A stretch of DNA of 64,000 nt, taken from the NCBI RefSeq assembly GCF_016892705.1, contig NZ_JAFEMB010000003.1:289501-353500 (forward strand), in the 5' to 3' direction. The notes under the pieces are model-generated. The model saw nothing but the letters and a program-made list of their open reading frames with translations. It was not told the origin of the DNA and searched no databases. This document shows positions 51,705 through 61,347 of the stretch, in pieces (positions within the stretch are counted from its first letter, which is position 1; each line of letters starts with the position of its first letter). The DNA is from Microvirga pudoricolor. Its GTDB lineage: Bacteria; Pseudomonadota; Alphaproteobacteria; Rhizobiales; Beijerinckiaceae. A program made the translations under genes and the position numbers.

Positions 51705-53561
51705 ATGCGCACATTCCCCGACGCCCCGAGCCCCCGCCAGCACGCCTCCGCCCAGGGAGCCGTCGTCACCGAATACGGCACGCTGCCGGAATGGGATCTC
51801 TCCGCCCTGTACCCGGCCATGGACAGCGAGGCCTTCAGGGCCGATCTTGCCAAAGCAGAGGCCGAGTGCACGGCGCTGGCGGATGCCTATCGCGGCAAGC
51901 TCGCCGACCTCGCGGCTGGGCCCGACGCGGCGATTGCGCTCGGCGAGGCCGTGAAGCGCTACGAGGCCGTGGAGGACCTGCTCGGGCGGCTCATGTCCTA
52001 TGCGGGCCTGATTTATTCGGGCGACACCACGGATCCGGCGCGGGCGAAGTTCTACGGCGACACCCAGGAGCGCCTGACGGCGGCCTCCAGCGACCTGCTG
52101 TTCTTCGGGCTGGAGCTCAACCGGATCGACGACGCGGTGCTCGACGGGGCCATGGAGTCCCAGCCCCTGGCCCATTACCGGCCCTGGCTGGAGGACCTGC
52201 GCAAGGACAAGCCCTACCAGCTCGACGACCAAATCGAGAAGCTGTTCCACGAGAAGTCCGTGTCGGGCCGCTCGGCCTGGAACCGCCTGTTCGACGAGAC
52301 CATCGCGTCCCTGCGCTTCACCGTGCGCGGCGAGGAACTGGCCATCGAGCCGACCCTCAACAAGATGCAGGACCCGGACGAGAGCGTGCGCAAGGACGCT
52401 TCCGACGCGCTCGCCAAGACGTTCCGGGCGAACCTGCGCACCTTCGCGCTCATCATCAACACCCTTGCGAAGGACAAGGAAATCTCCGACCGCTGGCGCG
52501 GCTTCGAGGACGTGGCGGATTCGCGCCACCTGGCGAACCGGGTCGAGCGCGAGGTCGTGGAGGCCATGGTGTCGGCGGTGCGCGAGGCCTATCCGCGCCT
52601 GTCGCATCGCTACTACGCCCTGAAGGCCAAGTGGTTCGGGAAGGACAAGCTCGACCACTGGGACCGCAACGCGCCCCTGCCGAAGGTCGAGCAGCGCACC
52701 ATCCCCTGGAACGAGGCCCGGGACACGGTTCTGTCGGCCTATTCGGCCTTTTCGCCGGAGATGGCGGGCATCGCCCGGCGTTTCTTCGACGAGAGCTGGA
52801 TCGACGCGCCGACCCGTCCCGGCAAGGCGCCGGGTGCCTTCGCGCACCCCACCGTGCCGTCCGCGCATCCCTTCGTGCTTCTCAACTACCAGGGCAAGCC
52901 CCGGGACGTGATGACGCTGGCTCATGAACTCGGCCACGGGGTGCATCAGGTGCTTGCCGCTCCGAACGGAGCCCTCATGGCGCCCACGCCCCTAACGCTC
53001 GCCGAGACCGCGAGCGTGTTCGGCGAGATGCTCACCTTCCGGCGCCTACTCGACCAGACCACGAATCCGGTGCAGCGCAAGGCGATGCTGGCCTCCAAGG
53101 TGGAGGACATGATCAACACGGTGGTGCGCCAGATCGCGTTCTATTCCTTCGAGCGCAAGGTCCACCTGGAGCGCCGCAACGGCGAGCTGACCGCCGAGAA
53201 ACTGTGCGAACTCTGGATGTCCGTTCAGGCCGAGAGCCTCGGGCCCGCGATCCGCATGGGCGAGGGCTACGAGTCGTTCTGGACCTACATTCCGCACTTT
53301 ATCCATTCGCCGTTCTACGTGTACGCCTACGCGTTCGGCGATTGTCTCGTAAACTCGCTCTATGGTGTCTACGAGCGGTCCAGCGACGGTTTCGTTGATC
53401 GCTATTTCGCGCTGCTGTCGGCGGGCGGAACCAAGCATTACAACGAGCTTCTCGCCCCCTTCGGCCTCGACGCCAAGGATCCGGCCTTCTGGCAGATCGG
53501 CCTGTCGATGATCGAGCGGCTGATCGGCGAGCTGGAGGCTATGGAGAACGCATCCGCCTGA
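51705..53561 (+). CDS. pepF: M3 family oligoendopeptidase F
   Basis: A 618-residue cytoplasmic zinc metallopeptidase of the PepF/M3B type, which degrades short peptides. The zinc site is HELGHGVH (H407, E408, H411), with the third ligand Glu in LTLAETASVFGEMLTFRRLL. Other family features are LPEWDLSALYPAMDSEAF near the N-terminus and FPTFxH-like AFAHPTVPSAHPFVLLNYQG before the active site. Length is typical of the proteobacterial pepF/M3 family. It starts the plus-strand run that continues through the next three genes. Confidence 0.95.
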   Translation: MRTFPDAPSPRQHASAQGAVVTEYGTLPEWDLSALYPAMDSEAFRADLAKAEAECTALADAYRGKLADLAAGPDAAIALGEAVKRYEAVEDLLGRLMSYAGLIYSGDTTDPARAKFYGDTQERLTAASSDLLFFGLELNRIDDAVLDGAMESQPLAHYRPWLEDLRKDKPYQLDDQIEKLFHEKSVSGRSAWNRLFDETIASLRFTVRGEELAIEPTLNKMQDPDESVRKDASDALAKTFRANLRTFALIINTLAKDKEISDRWRGFEDVADSRHLANRVEREVVEAMVSAVREAYPRLSHRYYALKAKWFGKDKLDHWDRNAPLPKVEQRTIPWNEARDTVLSAYSAFSPEMAGIARRFFDESWIDAPTRPGKAPGAFAHPTVPSAHPFVLLNYQGKPRDVMTLAHELGHGVHQVLAAPNGALMAPTPLTLAETASVFGEMLTFRRLLDQTTNPVQRKAMLASKVEDMINTVVRQIAFYSFERKVHLERRNGELTAEKLCELWMSVQAESLGPAIRMGEGYESFWTYIPHFIHSPFYVYAYAFGDCLVNSLYGVYERSSDGFVDRYFALLSAGGTKHYNELLAPFGLDAKDPAFWQIGLSMIERLIGELEAMENASA

Positions 53562-53633
53562 ACTTATGCCCGCATTGACAGGGTCGGGCTTCGGGCGGAA
53601 CATTTCCGAACCGCCGGAGGCTCCGGTCCCGTC

Positions 53634-54956
53634 ATGCCGGTCGGGACCCATTATGCAAAGAGCGGCGATCTTCGCATCGCCTATCAGGTGGTCGGCGACG
53701 GTCCCCTCGACCTCGTCTTCGTGCCCGGCTTCATCTCGAACCTGGACCATTCCTGGGACGAGCCGAACCTGGCTCACTTCCTGGACCGGCTGAGTTCGTT
53801 CAGCCGCCTGATCCTCTTCGACAAGCGCGGCACCGGCCTCTCGGACCGCATGGGCAACCTGCCCAGCCTCGAGGAGCGCATGGACGACGTGCGCGCGGTC
53901 ATGGACGCGGTATCGAGCAGGAAGGCGGCCCTGTTCGGGATCTCCGAGGGCGGCGCCCTGAGCATGCTGTTCGCCGCCACCTATCCGGAGCGGACGCAGG
54001 GACTGATGCTCTACGGCACCTATGCGGAGTTTCACACCTGGGTGCTGCCGCCGGCGCGGTTCGAGACGTTTCTGGACAGGATCGACCGGAGCTGGGGGCA
54101 GGGCGAAAGTCTCCATGCCTTCGCGCCGACGCGCGTGGCGGACGAGCGCTTCCGGCAGTGGTGGGCGCGCTTCGAGCGCCTGGGCGCGAGCCCATCGGCG
54201 GTGATCGCCCTCATGCGCATGAACAGCCAGATCGACCTGCGGCACATCCTGCCGACGATCCGCGTCCCGACCCTCGTCATGCATCGCTCCGGGGACACCC
54301 GCGTCGACGTCGAGGGCGGACGCTACATCGCAGCGCACATTCCCGGCGCGAAATATGTCGAGCTGCCCGGGACCAATCATGTCCTGTGGGCCGACGATGC
54401 GAGCCCGGTCGCCCACGAGATCGAGGCGTTCCTGACCGGCACGAACACGGATTTCGAGCCCGACCGCGTGCTGAGCACGGTCCTGTTCACCGACATCGTG
54501 GATTCCACCCGTCAAGCCGAGACCCTGGGCGACCGCCGATGGCGCAGCCTTCTCGACCGGCACGACAGGATCGTGCGCGGTGAGATCGACCGCTTCCGGG
54601 GGCGGGAGATCAAGACCCTGGGCGACGGATTCCTGGCCACCTTCGACGGCCCGGCCCGCGCCGTCCGTTGCGCGGGAGCCATCATCGAGGCCCTGAAGGC
54701 CTTGGACCTCAGGATCCGGTGCGGCGTCCACACGGGCGAGATCGAGGTGAAGGGCGATGACATCGGCGGTATCGCGGTTCACATCGCGTCCCGCATCGCC
54801 GCGCTGGCGGACGGCCGGGAGGTTCTGGTCTCGCGCACCGTGCGCGACCTCGTGGCGGGCTCCAACCTGCATCTGGAGGACCGTGGAGCCTTCGCCCTCA
54901 AGGGCCTGAGCGAGAGCATGCCGCTCTTTGCCGCTGCCGGCAGCCAGGGGACTTGA
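53634..54956 (+). CDS. Alpha/beta hydrolase fused to a class III adenylate/guanylate cyclase
   Basis: A 440-residue two-domain protein. Residues ~5-268 are an alpha/beta hydrolase with nucleophile S104 in FGISEGGALS and a His candidate in PGTNHVLW. Residues ~278-435 are a class III cyclase domain with metal-binding D287 (VLFTDIVDST) and D331 (IKTLGDGFLA), substrate-contact K327 and R387. The usual transition-state Asn position is H383 (GIAVHIASRI), a change common in this subfamily. The architecture matches mycobacterial Rv1900c. The hydrolase may sense or process a ligand that tunes cyclic-nucleotide output; this is inference. It lies 72 bases after pepF. Confidence 0.9.
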   Translation: MPVGTHYAKSGDLRIAYQVVGDGPLDLVFVPGFISNLDHSWDEPNLAHFLDRLSSFSRLILFDKRGTGLSDRMGNLPSLEERMDDVRAVMDAVSSRKAALFGISEGGALSMLFAATYPERTQGLMLYGTYAEFHTWVLPPARFETFLDRIDRSWGQGESLHAFAPTRVADERFRQWWARFERLGASPSAVIALMRMNSQIDLRHILPTIRVPTLVMHRSGDTRVDVEGGRYIAAHIPGAKYVELPGTNHVLWADDASPVAHEIEAFLTGTNTDFEPDRVLSTVLFTDIVDSTRQAETLGDRRWRSLLDRHDRIVRGEIDRFRGREIKTLGDGFLATFDGPARAVRCAGAIIEALKALDLRIRCGVHTGEIEVKGDDIGGIAVHIASRIAALADGREVLVSRTVRDLVAGSNLHLEDRGAFALKGLSESMPLFAAAGSQGT

Positions 54957-55031
54957 GCCGGCTGGTCTGGTGTCCGCAGCGCCCCGCCATATCTTAAGCG
55001 CTTCGGTTCCAACGCAAGAGATCCCCCCGCC

Positions 55032-56399
55032 ATGTCCGATTCCGACCGCGAGGCCAATCGCTTCTCCGCCCGCGCGGCCCGCTATGCCCGCGTGGGCGCC
55101 AATGTGGGCGGGGTCGCGGCGCGCATCGCGGGGGCCCGTCTCTTCGGGGGCGAGGGCCAACACGCCTCCAACGCCGCGGTGCTTGCGCAGGCGCTCGGGG
55201 GGCTGAAGGGCCCGATCATGAAGGTGGCGCAGTTGCTCGCCACGATTCCCGATCTCGTGCCGCCGGAATATGCCTCCGAATTACAAAAGCTCCAGAGCGA
55301 GGCTCCGCCCATGGGGGCGGCCTTCGTCAAGCGACGCATGCAGGCGGAGCTCGGGCCCGCGTGGCAGAGCCGTTTCGGCTCCTTCGATCTGCAGCCCGCC
55401 GCCGCTGCATCCCTAGGACAGGTGCACCGCGCCACCACCAAGGACGGGGCGCCGCTGGCCTGCAAGCTGCAATACCCCGACATGCAATCCGCCGTGGAGG
55501 CGGACCTGAAACAGCTCGACCTGGTCTTTGCCGTCCACCGCCGCATGGATCCCTCCATCGACACCCGCGAGATCTCCCAGGAGATCGGCGAACGGGTGCG
55601 CGAGGAGCTGGACTACGAGCGCGAGGCCAAGCACGCCGACCTCTACAAGCTCGCCCTGTCGGACGTGGCCGAGGTGCGCGTGCCGGACGTCCACCGCGCG
55701 TTGTCCACCAAGCGGCTCCTGTCCCTCAGCTGGCTCGAGGGCGAGAAGATCCTGAGCTTCACGGAAGCCGATGTGGAAATCCGCAACCGGCTGGCGGTGG
55801 CCATGTTCAAGGCCTGGTGGCACCCCTTCAGCCATGCGGCGATCATCCATGGCGATCCGCATCTGGGGAACTACACGGTGTTCTCGGAGGGCGGCGAGGC
55901 GCGGGGCATCAACCTGCTCGATTACGGCTGCATTCGCATCTTCCATCCGAAATTCGTCGGCGGCGTCGTCGATCTCTACCGGGGCCTTCAGGGCGACGAC
56001 CGCGCCCGTATCGTTCACGCCTACGAGACCTGGGGCTTCAAGAACCTGTCGAACGAGCTCATCGACATCCTCAACATCTGGGCCCGCTTCATCTACGGCC
56101 CGCTCCTCGACGACCGGGTGCGCACCGTGGCGGACGGGGTCAAGCCCGGCGAGTACGGCCGCCGCCAGGCCTTCGAGGTCCACAAGGCCCTCAAGGAGCG
56201 CGGGCCCGTGACCGTGCCGCGGGAATTCGTGTTCATGGACCGCGCAGCCGTGGGCCTCGGCGCGGTGTTCCTGCACCTGAAGGCGGAGCTGAACTACCAT
56301 CAGCTGTTCGAGGACGAGATCGCGCGGTTCTCCCTCGACGGCCTCGCGGCCACCCAGGCGGATGCCTTGCGCCGCGCGGGCCTGCCCGTTCCGACGTAA
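55032..56399 (+). CDS. ABC1/UbiB (AarF) family atypical kinase-like protein
   Basis: A 455-residue protein of the ABC1/ADCK/UbiB family, which supports ubiquinone synthesis and lipid handling. Motifs: the KxGQ region read as GPIMKVAQLLA (Gly replaced by Ala), an alanine-rich loop AAAASLGQVHRA, the nucleotide lysine in LACKLQYPD, HGDPHLGNYTV (catalytic loop) and LLDYGCIR in place of DFG. These variations are typical of a non-UbiB branch. Whether it serves ubiquinone synthesis or another role is uncertain. It lies 75 bases after the cyclase fusion. Confidence 0.88.
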   Translation: MSDSDREANRFSARAARYARVGANVGGVAARIAGARLFGGEGQHASNAAVLAQALGGLKGPIMKVAQLLATIPDLVPPEYASELQKLQSEAPPMGAAFVKRRMQAELGPAWQSRFGSFDLQPAAAASLGQVHRATTKDGAPLACKLQYPDMQSAVEADLKQLDLVFAVHRRMDPSIDTREISQEIGERVREELDYEREAKHADLYKLALSDVAEVRVPDVHRALSTKRLLSLSWLEGEKILSFTEADVEIRNRLAVAMFKAWWHPFSHAAIIHGDPHLGNYTVFSEGGEARGINLLDYGCIRIFHPKFVGGVVDLYRGLQGDDRARIVHAYETWGFKNLSNELIDILNIWARFIYGPLLDDRVRTVADGVKPGEYGRRQAFEVHKALKERGPVTVPREFVFMDRAAVGLGAVFLHLKAELNYHQLFEDEIARFSLDGLAATQADALRRAGLPVPT

Positions 56400-56512
56400 C
56401 GAGGTTGCATCCGGGCACGCTTGGCCTTAGGAAAGGTGACTGCAGGTCAGGGCCTCGCGCCCGCTCAGAAACGAACTGACCGCTCCCTCGACGGAGCGAT
56501 CCGGGGGCCGCC

Positions 56513-57733
56513 ATGAAAATCGTCTTCGTCCACCAGAACTTTCCGGGCCAGTTCGTCCGCCTGGCGAAGAGCTTCGTGGCGGAGGGACATGAGGTCGTCG
56601 GCCTGGGTATGACACGCAACGCCAAGGTGCCGGCCGGCGTGAAATACGTCGCCTACGATGCGGTGCCGGGGCCGGACGATGCGCCCTACCAGAGCCGCTT
56701 CTCGCCCGTCATCCCCCGCCTGCGCCGGGCCTATGGGGCCGCCCATATGGCCAAGACCCTGAAGGAGCAGGGGCTGGAGCCCGACCTCGTAGTGGTCAAT
56801 ACCGGCTGGGGCGAGAACCTGTTTCTCAAGGACGTGTGGCCCAAGGCCAAGCACGTGGCCTATTTCGAGTATTATTACGCGCCCACCGGCCAGGACCTGG
56901 ATTTCGACCCGGAATTTCCCGTCACGAACGAGGAGATCATCTGGCGGCTGCGTCTCAAGAACTCCATGCAGCTCGGGGCCCTCGACGCCGCCGACCTCGC
57001 GGTGGCGCCCACCCGGTACCAGCGCGACACCTTCCCGACCTATCTGCGCGACCGGATCGCCATCATCCATGACGGCATCGACGCCCAGGCCCTGAGGCCG
57101 AACCCGAAGGTGGCGATCCAGATCGGCCAGAAGGGCCCGAAGCTCAGCCGGGAGGCCCCCGTCGTCACCTTCGTGACCCGCAACATCGAGCCGATGCGGG
57201 GCGCCCACATCGTGTTCCGGGCGCTGCCCTACCTGCTCGACCTCGATCCGAGCCTTCAGGTGGTGATCATCGGCGGCAAGGGCACGAGCTATTCGGGCCA
57301 AGCTCCGAACGGGCAGACCTGGTTCGACGTGTTCAAGGCCAAGATCGAGCGGCCCGTGGACTGGAACCGGGTCCATCTGGTGGGGAGCCTGCCCTACGAC
57401 CAGTTCGTGAAGGTGCTGCAGGTCTCCTCCGCCCATATCTACATGACCTATCCGTTCGTCCTGTCCTGGTCCTCCATCGAGGCCATGGCCCTGGAATGCC
57501 GGATCGTGGCCTCCGACACGGAGCCGGTGCGGGAGATCGTCACCGACGGGGTCAACGGACGCCTATTCGACTTCTTCGACGAGAAGGCGCTCGCGGCGCG
57601 GGTGGGCGAGACGCTCTCGGAGAAGGACAAGTCCGCCGCCATGGCCCAGGAAGCCCGGCGGATCGCCCTCGAACGCTACGATTACGAAACGGTCTGTTTG
57701 CCGCAATGGCGCGACTTCCTGGGGGTGCGCTAG
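56513..57733 (+). CDS. Glycosyltransferase family 4-type protein
   Basis: A 406-residue GT-B glycosyltransferase. It has an N-terminal acceptor domain (MKIVFVHQNFPGQFVRLAKS; DLVVVNTGWGENLFLKDVWP), the central VVTFVTRNIEPMRGAHIVFR motif of GT4 donors and the C-terminal VLSWSSIEAMALECRIVASD acidic EX7E-like site. It probably transfers a nucleotide-sugar residue to a surface glycan or lipid. No polysaccharide cluster is nearby in the window, so the acceptor is unknown. It lies 113 bases after the ABC1 gene. Confidence 0.88.
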   Translation: MKIVFVHQNFPGQFVRLAKSFVAEGHEVVGLGMTRNAKVPAGVKYVAYDAVPGPDDAPYQSRFSPVIPRLRRAYGAAHMAKTLKEQGLEPDLVVVNTGWGENLFLKDVWPKAKHVAYFEYYYAPTGQDLDFDPEFPVTNEEIIWRLRLKNSMQLGALDAADLAVAPTRYQRDTFPTYLRDRIAIIHDGIDAQALRPNPKVAIQIGQKGPKLSREAPVVTFVTRNIEPMRGAHIVFRALPYLLDLDPSLQVVIIGGKGTSYSGQAPNGQTWFDVFKAKIERPVDWNRVHLVGSLPYDQFVKVLQVSSAHIYMTYPFVLSWSSIEAMALECRIVASDTEPVREIVTDGVNGRLFDFFDEKALAARVGETLSEKDKSAAMAQEARRIALERYDYETVCLPQWRDFLGVR

Positions 57734-57859
57734 CGTAATTTTGTTGCGGGAGTCTGCCTTCACAAACTTGACGGCGGAACCATTCCAAAGATTGCGGCGT
57801 CCCCCACCATGGGTTAAACGCAACCATAACAACTGATCCTCACTACGGTGCTTTGAACG

Positions 57860-58150
57860 ATGGCCGATACCAAACACGCGTCCTTCGGGGGCTACAGCCC
57901 GGAAATGGATGCCGAGACCCACGAGACCACCTATCACGGCTTCATCCGCTTCGTGGAGATCGCCTCGGTCGTCGTGATCTGCCATGTGCTCGCTCTCGCC
58001 GTCGGCGGTATCCGTCATGCGTGGCTGACCGCCATCGTGGGCGTGATCCTGTCCCTGGCGGCCGGCGCCATCGGCGCCATGACGAGCCTCGGTCCGAAGG
58101 CTCCCGGCGCGGTGGCGGTGCTGCTCGCTCTGGCGCTGCTCCTCTACTGA
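57860..58150 (+). CDS. aa3-type cytochrome c oxidase subunit IV
   Basis: A 96-residue protein with a short acidic N-terminus (GYSPEMDAETHETTYHGFIR, typical of the family) and two or three transmembrane helices from about residue 30. The family is the small alphaproteobacterial oxidase subunit IV, regularly encoded just before the transhydrogenase genes, as here. It belongs to the standard aa3 oxidase rather than to the caa3 locus 12 kb away. Confidence 0.87.
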   Translation: MADTKHASFGGYSPEMDAETHETTYHGFIRFVEIASVVVICHVLALAVGGIRHAWLTAIVGVILSLAAGAIGAMTSLGPKAPGAVAVLLALALLLY

Positions 58151-58288
58151 GCGCGATGGCAGGGCGAGGCAGGACGCCTGCCGCGCCCGGAAGACGACGG
58201 GGACCCGGCACCAGGCCCGGATCCCGAGCATCGGAACGGTCTAGCCTAAACAAAAGCGGCGCCTGACGGTCGCCATACGGGGGGTTGC

Positions 58289-59425
58289 ATGCAGGTCGCT
58301 GTTCTCTCGGAGGATACGGGGGTCGAGACGCGGGTGGCCGCCACCCCGGAAACCGTCAAGAAATACAAGGCTCTCGGGGCCAACGTGGCGGTCCAGTCCG
58401 GCGCCGGCACGACGGCCGGCATTCCGGACGCGGAATTCGAGGCCGCGGGCGCGACCATCGCGCCGAACGCCACTGAAGCCGCCCGCAACGCCGACATCGT
58501 CCTGAAGGTCCGCCGCCCGGCCGCGGGCGAGCTCCAGGACCTCAAGCCCGGTGCCCTCGTCATCGCCATCATGGACCCCTACGGCCAGACCGAGGCCCTC
58601 CAGGCCCTGGCGGACGCCAAGGTGTCGGCCTTCTCCATGGAGCTGATGCCCCGCATCACCCGCGCCCAGGTCATGGACGTGCTCTCCTCCCAGGCCAACC
58701 TGGCGGGATACCGGGCCGTTATCGACGGTTCCACCGAGTACGGCCGCGCCATGCCGATGATGATGACGGCGGCCGGCACCGTCCCGGCGGCCCGCGTCTT
58801 CGTCATGGGGGCGGGCGTTGCCGGCCTCCAGGCGATCGCGACGGCGCGCCGCCTCGGCGCCGTGGTGACCGCCACCGACGTGCGCCCCGCCGCCAAGGAG
58901 CAGGTGGAGAGCCTGGGCGCCAAGTTCATCGCCGTGGAGGACGAAGAGTTCAAGCAGGCCGAGACGGCGGGCGGCTACGCCAAGGAGATGTCCGCCGAGT
59001 ACCGCGCCAAGCAGGCCGCCCTGGTGGCCTCCCACATCGCCAAGCAGGACATCGTGATCACCACGGCCCTCATCCCCGGACGTCCCGCTCCCAAGCTGGT
59101 GACCCGCGCGATGGTGGAATCCATGAAGCCCGGCTCCGTCCTCGTCGACCTCGCGGTGGAGCGCGGCGGCAACGTGGAGCTGGCCGAGCCCGGCCGGGTG
59201 GTGGACCATAACGGCGTGAAGATCGTCGGCTACCTCAACGTGCCGGGCCGTCTCGCCGCAACGGCCTCGAGCCTCTACGCCAAGAACCTTTACGCTTTCG
59301 TCGAGACGCTGATCGACAAGGACACCAAGACCATCGCGGTGAAGTGGGACGACGAGCTCGTCCGGGCCACGTGCCTCACCCGCGACGGCGCCATCGTGCA
59401 CAGCGCCTTCCAGCCAGCCGCTTAA
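58289..59425 (+). CDS. pntAA: NAD(P) transhydrogenase subunit alpha, NAD-binding part
   Basis: The 378-residue dI domain of proton-translocating transhydrogenase, which reduces NADP+ with NADH using the proton gradient. It shows ETRVAATPETVKKYKALGAN, the mobile loop region, the NAD-binding VFVMGAGVAGLQAIATARRL and GSVLVDLAVERGGNVE. Split alpha subunits (AA+AB) are the alphaproteobacterial form. A G-rich Shine-Dalgarno precedes ATG 58289. Confidence 0.96.
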   Translation: MQVAVLSEDTGVETRVAATPETVKKYKALGANVAVQSGAGTTAGIPDAEFEAAGATIAPNATEAARNADIVLKVRRPAAGELQDLKPGALVIAIMDPYGQTEALQALADAKVSAFSMELMPRITRAQVMDVLSSQANLAGYRAVIDGSTEYGRAMPMMMTAAGTVPAARVFVMGAGVAGLQAIATARRLGAVVTATDVRPAAKEQVESLGAKFIAVEDEEFKQAETAGGYAKEMSAEYRAKQAALVASHIAKQDIVITTALIPGRPAPKLVTRAMVESMKPGSVLVDLAVERGGNVELAEPGRVVDHNGVKIVGYLNVPGRLAATASSLYAKNLYAFVETLIDKDTKTIAVKWDDELVRATCLTRDGAIVHSAFQPAA

Positions 59426-59446
59426 CGTCATCGAGGGGGGACACCT

Positions 59447-59872
59447 ATGGCACTCACGCCTGAACAAGCGGCCGAGCAGGCCCGCAACGCGGCGGAGGCC
59501 GCCCAGCGCGCCGCCGACACCGCCTCGTCGCTCGCCGACCAGCTCGCCACGGGGATGTCCGTGGCTACCCACGGCGCGGTCGACCCTACGGTCTTCCGCC
59601 TCGCGATCTTCGTCCTGGCGATCTTCGTGGGCTATTACGTGGTCTGGTCGGTGACACCGGCGCTCCATACGCCCCTCATGTCCGTCACCAACGCGATCTC
59701 GTCCGTAATCGTGGTCGGGGCGCTGCTGGCGGTGGGGGTGCCTCTCACCGTGGAAGGCACGGGGTTGGCCCGCGCCTTCGGGTTCATCGCCCTGGTGCTG
59801 GCGGGCATCAACATCTTCGGCGGCTTCCTCGTGACCGAGCGCATGCTCGCCATGTACAAGAAGAAGGGCTGA
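59447..59872 (+). CDS. pntAB: NAD(P) transhydrogenase subunit alpha, membrane part
   Basis: A 141-residue membrane subunit with an Ala/Gln-rich soluble N-terminus (about 1-45) and three to four helices. [20 protein letters not shown] is the highly conserved helix of the transhydrogenase proton channel. It follows pntAA by 21 bases and precedes pntB by four. Confidence 0.95.
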   Translation: MALTPEQAAEQARNAAEAAQRAADTASSLADQLATGMSVATHGAVDPTVFRLAIFVLAIFVGYYVVWSVTPALHTPLMSVTNAISSVIVVGALLAVGVPLTVEGTGLARAFGFIALVLAGINIFGGFLVTERMLAMYKKKG

Positions 59873-59876
59873 GGCG

Positions 59877-61277
59877 ATGTCGGAAAACGTCTCCAACCTT
59901 CTCTATCTCGTCGCGGGCGTCCTGTTCATCCTGGCCTTGCGCGGCCTGTCGCACCCCACCACGTCCCGGCAGGGCAACGTCTACGGCATGGCCGGCATGG
60001 CGCTCGCCATCCTGACCACGCTCGCCTTCACGCGGCCCGCCGGGTTCAGCGGCTGGAGCCTGGTGATCTTAGGGTTGGCCATCGGCGGCGGCATCGGCGC
60101 GGTGGTGGCCCGCCGGGTGCCCATGACGGCCATGCCCCAGCTCGTGGCGGCCTTCCACTCGGGCGTCGGCTTGGCGGCCGTGTTCGTGGCGGCGGCGGCG
60201 CTCTATGCCCCTCAGGCCATCGGCATCGGCTCGGTGGGACTGATCCATGGCGGATCCCTGTTCGAGATGGGCCTGGGCGTCGCCATCGGCGCGATCACCT
60301 TCACGGGCTCCGTCATCGCCTTCCTGAAACTCGACGGGCGCATGTCCGGCAAGCCCATCATGCTGCCGAGCCGGCACCTCATCAACATCGCGCTTGGCGT
60401 CCTGCTGGTCGTGCTGCTTTTCGCCTTCATCCGCACCGAGAGCCACTTCGTGTTCTGGCTCGTCGTGCTGGTGTCGTTCGTGCTGGGCGTGACCCTCATC
60501 ATCCCCATCGGCGGCGCCGATATGCCGGTGGTGGTGTCCATGCTCAACTCCTATTCGGGCTGGGCGGCGGCGGGCATCGGCTTCACCCTGGGCAACCTCG
60601 CTCTCATCATCACGGGCGCCCTGGTGGGCTCCTCGGGCGCGATCCTGTCCTACATCATGTGCAAGGGCATGAACCGCTCCTTCATCTCGGTCATCCTCGG
60701 CGGCTTCGGCGGCGAGACGTCCGGAGGCGCTGCCGGAGCCGTGGAAACCCGGCCCGTGAAGCAGGGTTCGGCGGACGACGCGGCCTTCATCATGAAGAAC
60801 GCCGAGAAGGTCATCATCGTGCCGGGCTACGGCATGGCGGTGGCCCAGGCTCAGCACTCCCTGCGTGAGATGGCCGACAAGCTCAAAGCCGAGGGCGTCG
60901 AGGTCAAGTACGCCATCCACCCGGTGGCGGGCCGCATGCCGGGCCACATGAACGTGCTCCTGGCCGAGGCCAGCGTCCCTTACGATGAGGTCTTCGAGCT
61001 GGAGGACATCAACGGCGAGTTCGCCCAGGCCGACGTGGCCTTCGTGATCGGCGCCAACGACGTCACCAACCCGGCCGCCAAGACCGATCCGAAATCGCCC
61101 ATCTTCGGCATGCCGATCCTGGACGTGGAGAAGGCCAAGACGGTGCTGTTCATCAAGCGCGGCATGGGCTCAGGCTATGCGGGCGTGGAGAACGAGCTGT
61201 TCTTCAAGGACAACACCATGATGCTGTTCGGTGACGCCAAGAAGATGGTCGACACGATCCTGAAAAGTCTGGATTGA
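59877..61277 (+). CDS. pntB: NAD(P) transhydrogenase subunit beta
   Basis: A 466-residue subunit with eight to nine helices (about 1-260) and the NADP(H)-binding dIII domain (about 285-465). It shows the proton-channel His in AAFHSGVGLAAVFVA, the VIIVPGYGMAVAQAQHSLRE NADP-binding motif, HPVAGRMPGHMNVLLAEASV and IGANDVTNPAA. GAGG precedes ATG 59877. The operon ends in a strong terminator 30 bases later. Confidence 0.96.
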   Translation: MSENVSNLLYLVAGVLFILALRGLSHPTTSRQGNVYGMAGMALAILTTLAFTRPAGFSGWSLVILGLAIGGGIGAVVARRVPMTAMPQLVAAFHSGVGLAAVFVAAAALYAPQAIGIGSVGLIHGGSLFEMGLGVAIGAITFTGSVIAFLKLDGRMSGKPIMLPSRHLINIALGVLLVVLLFAFIRTESHFVFWLVVLVSFVLGVTLIIPIGGADMPVVVSMLNSYSGWAAAGIGFTLGNLALIITGALVGSSGAILSYIMCKGMNRSFISVILGGFGGETSGGAAGAVETRPVKQGSADDAAFIMKNAEKVIIVPGYGMAVAQAQHSLREMADKLKAEGVEVKYAIHPVAGRMPGHMNVLLAEASVPYDEVFELEDINGEFAQADVAFVIGANDVTNPAAKTDPKSPIFGMPILDVEKAKTVLFIKRGMGSGYAGVENELFFKDNTMMLFGDAKKMVDTILKSLD

Positions 61278-61304
61278 TCCGCCGCCCGAACCCACCTATC
61301 GACA

Positions 61305-61333
61305 AGGGGCCGGATCGCGATCCGGCCCTTTTT
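61305..61333 (+). terminator. Rho-independent terminator of the pnt operon
   Basis: A perfect palindrome GGGCCGGATCGCGATCCGGC plus CC (61307-61328) is followed by five T. It lies 30 bases beyond pntB and just before the acetyltransferase gene. Confidence 0.93.
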
Positions 61334-61347
61334 CGTTGAGGCCCTTC

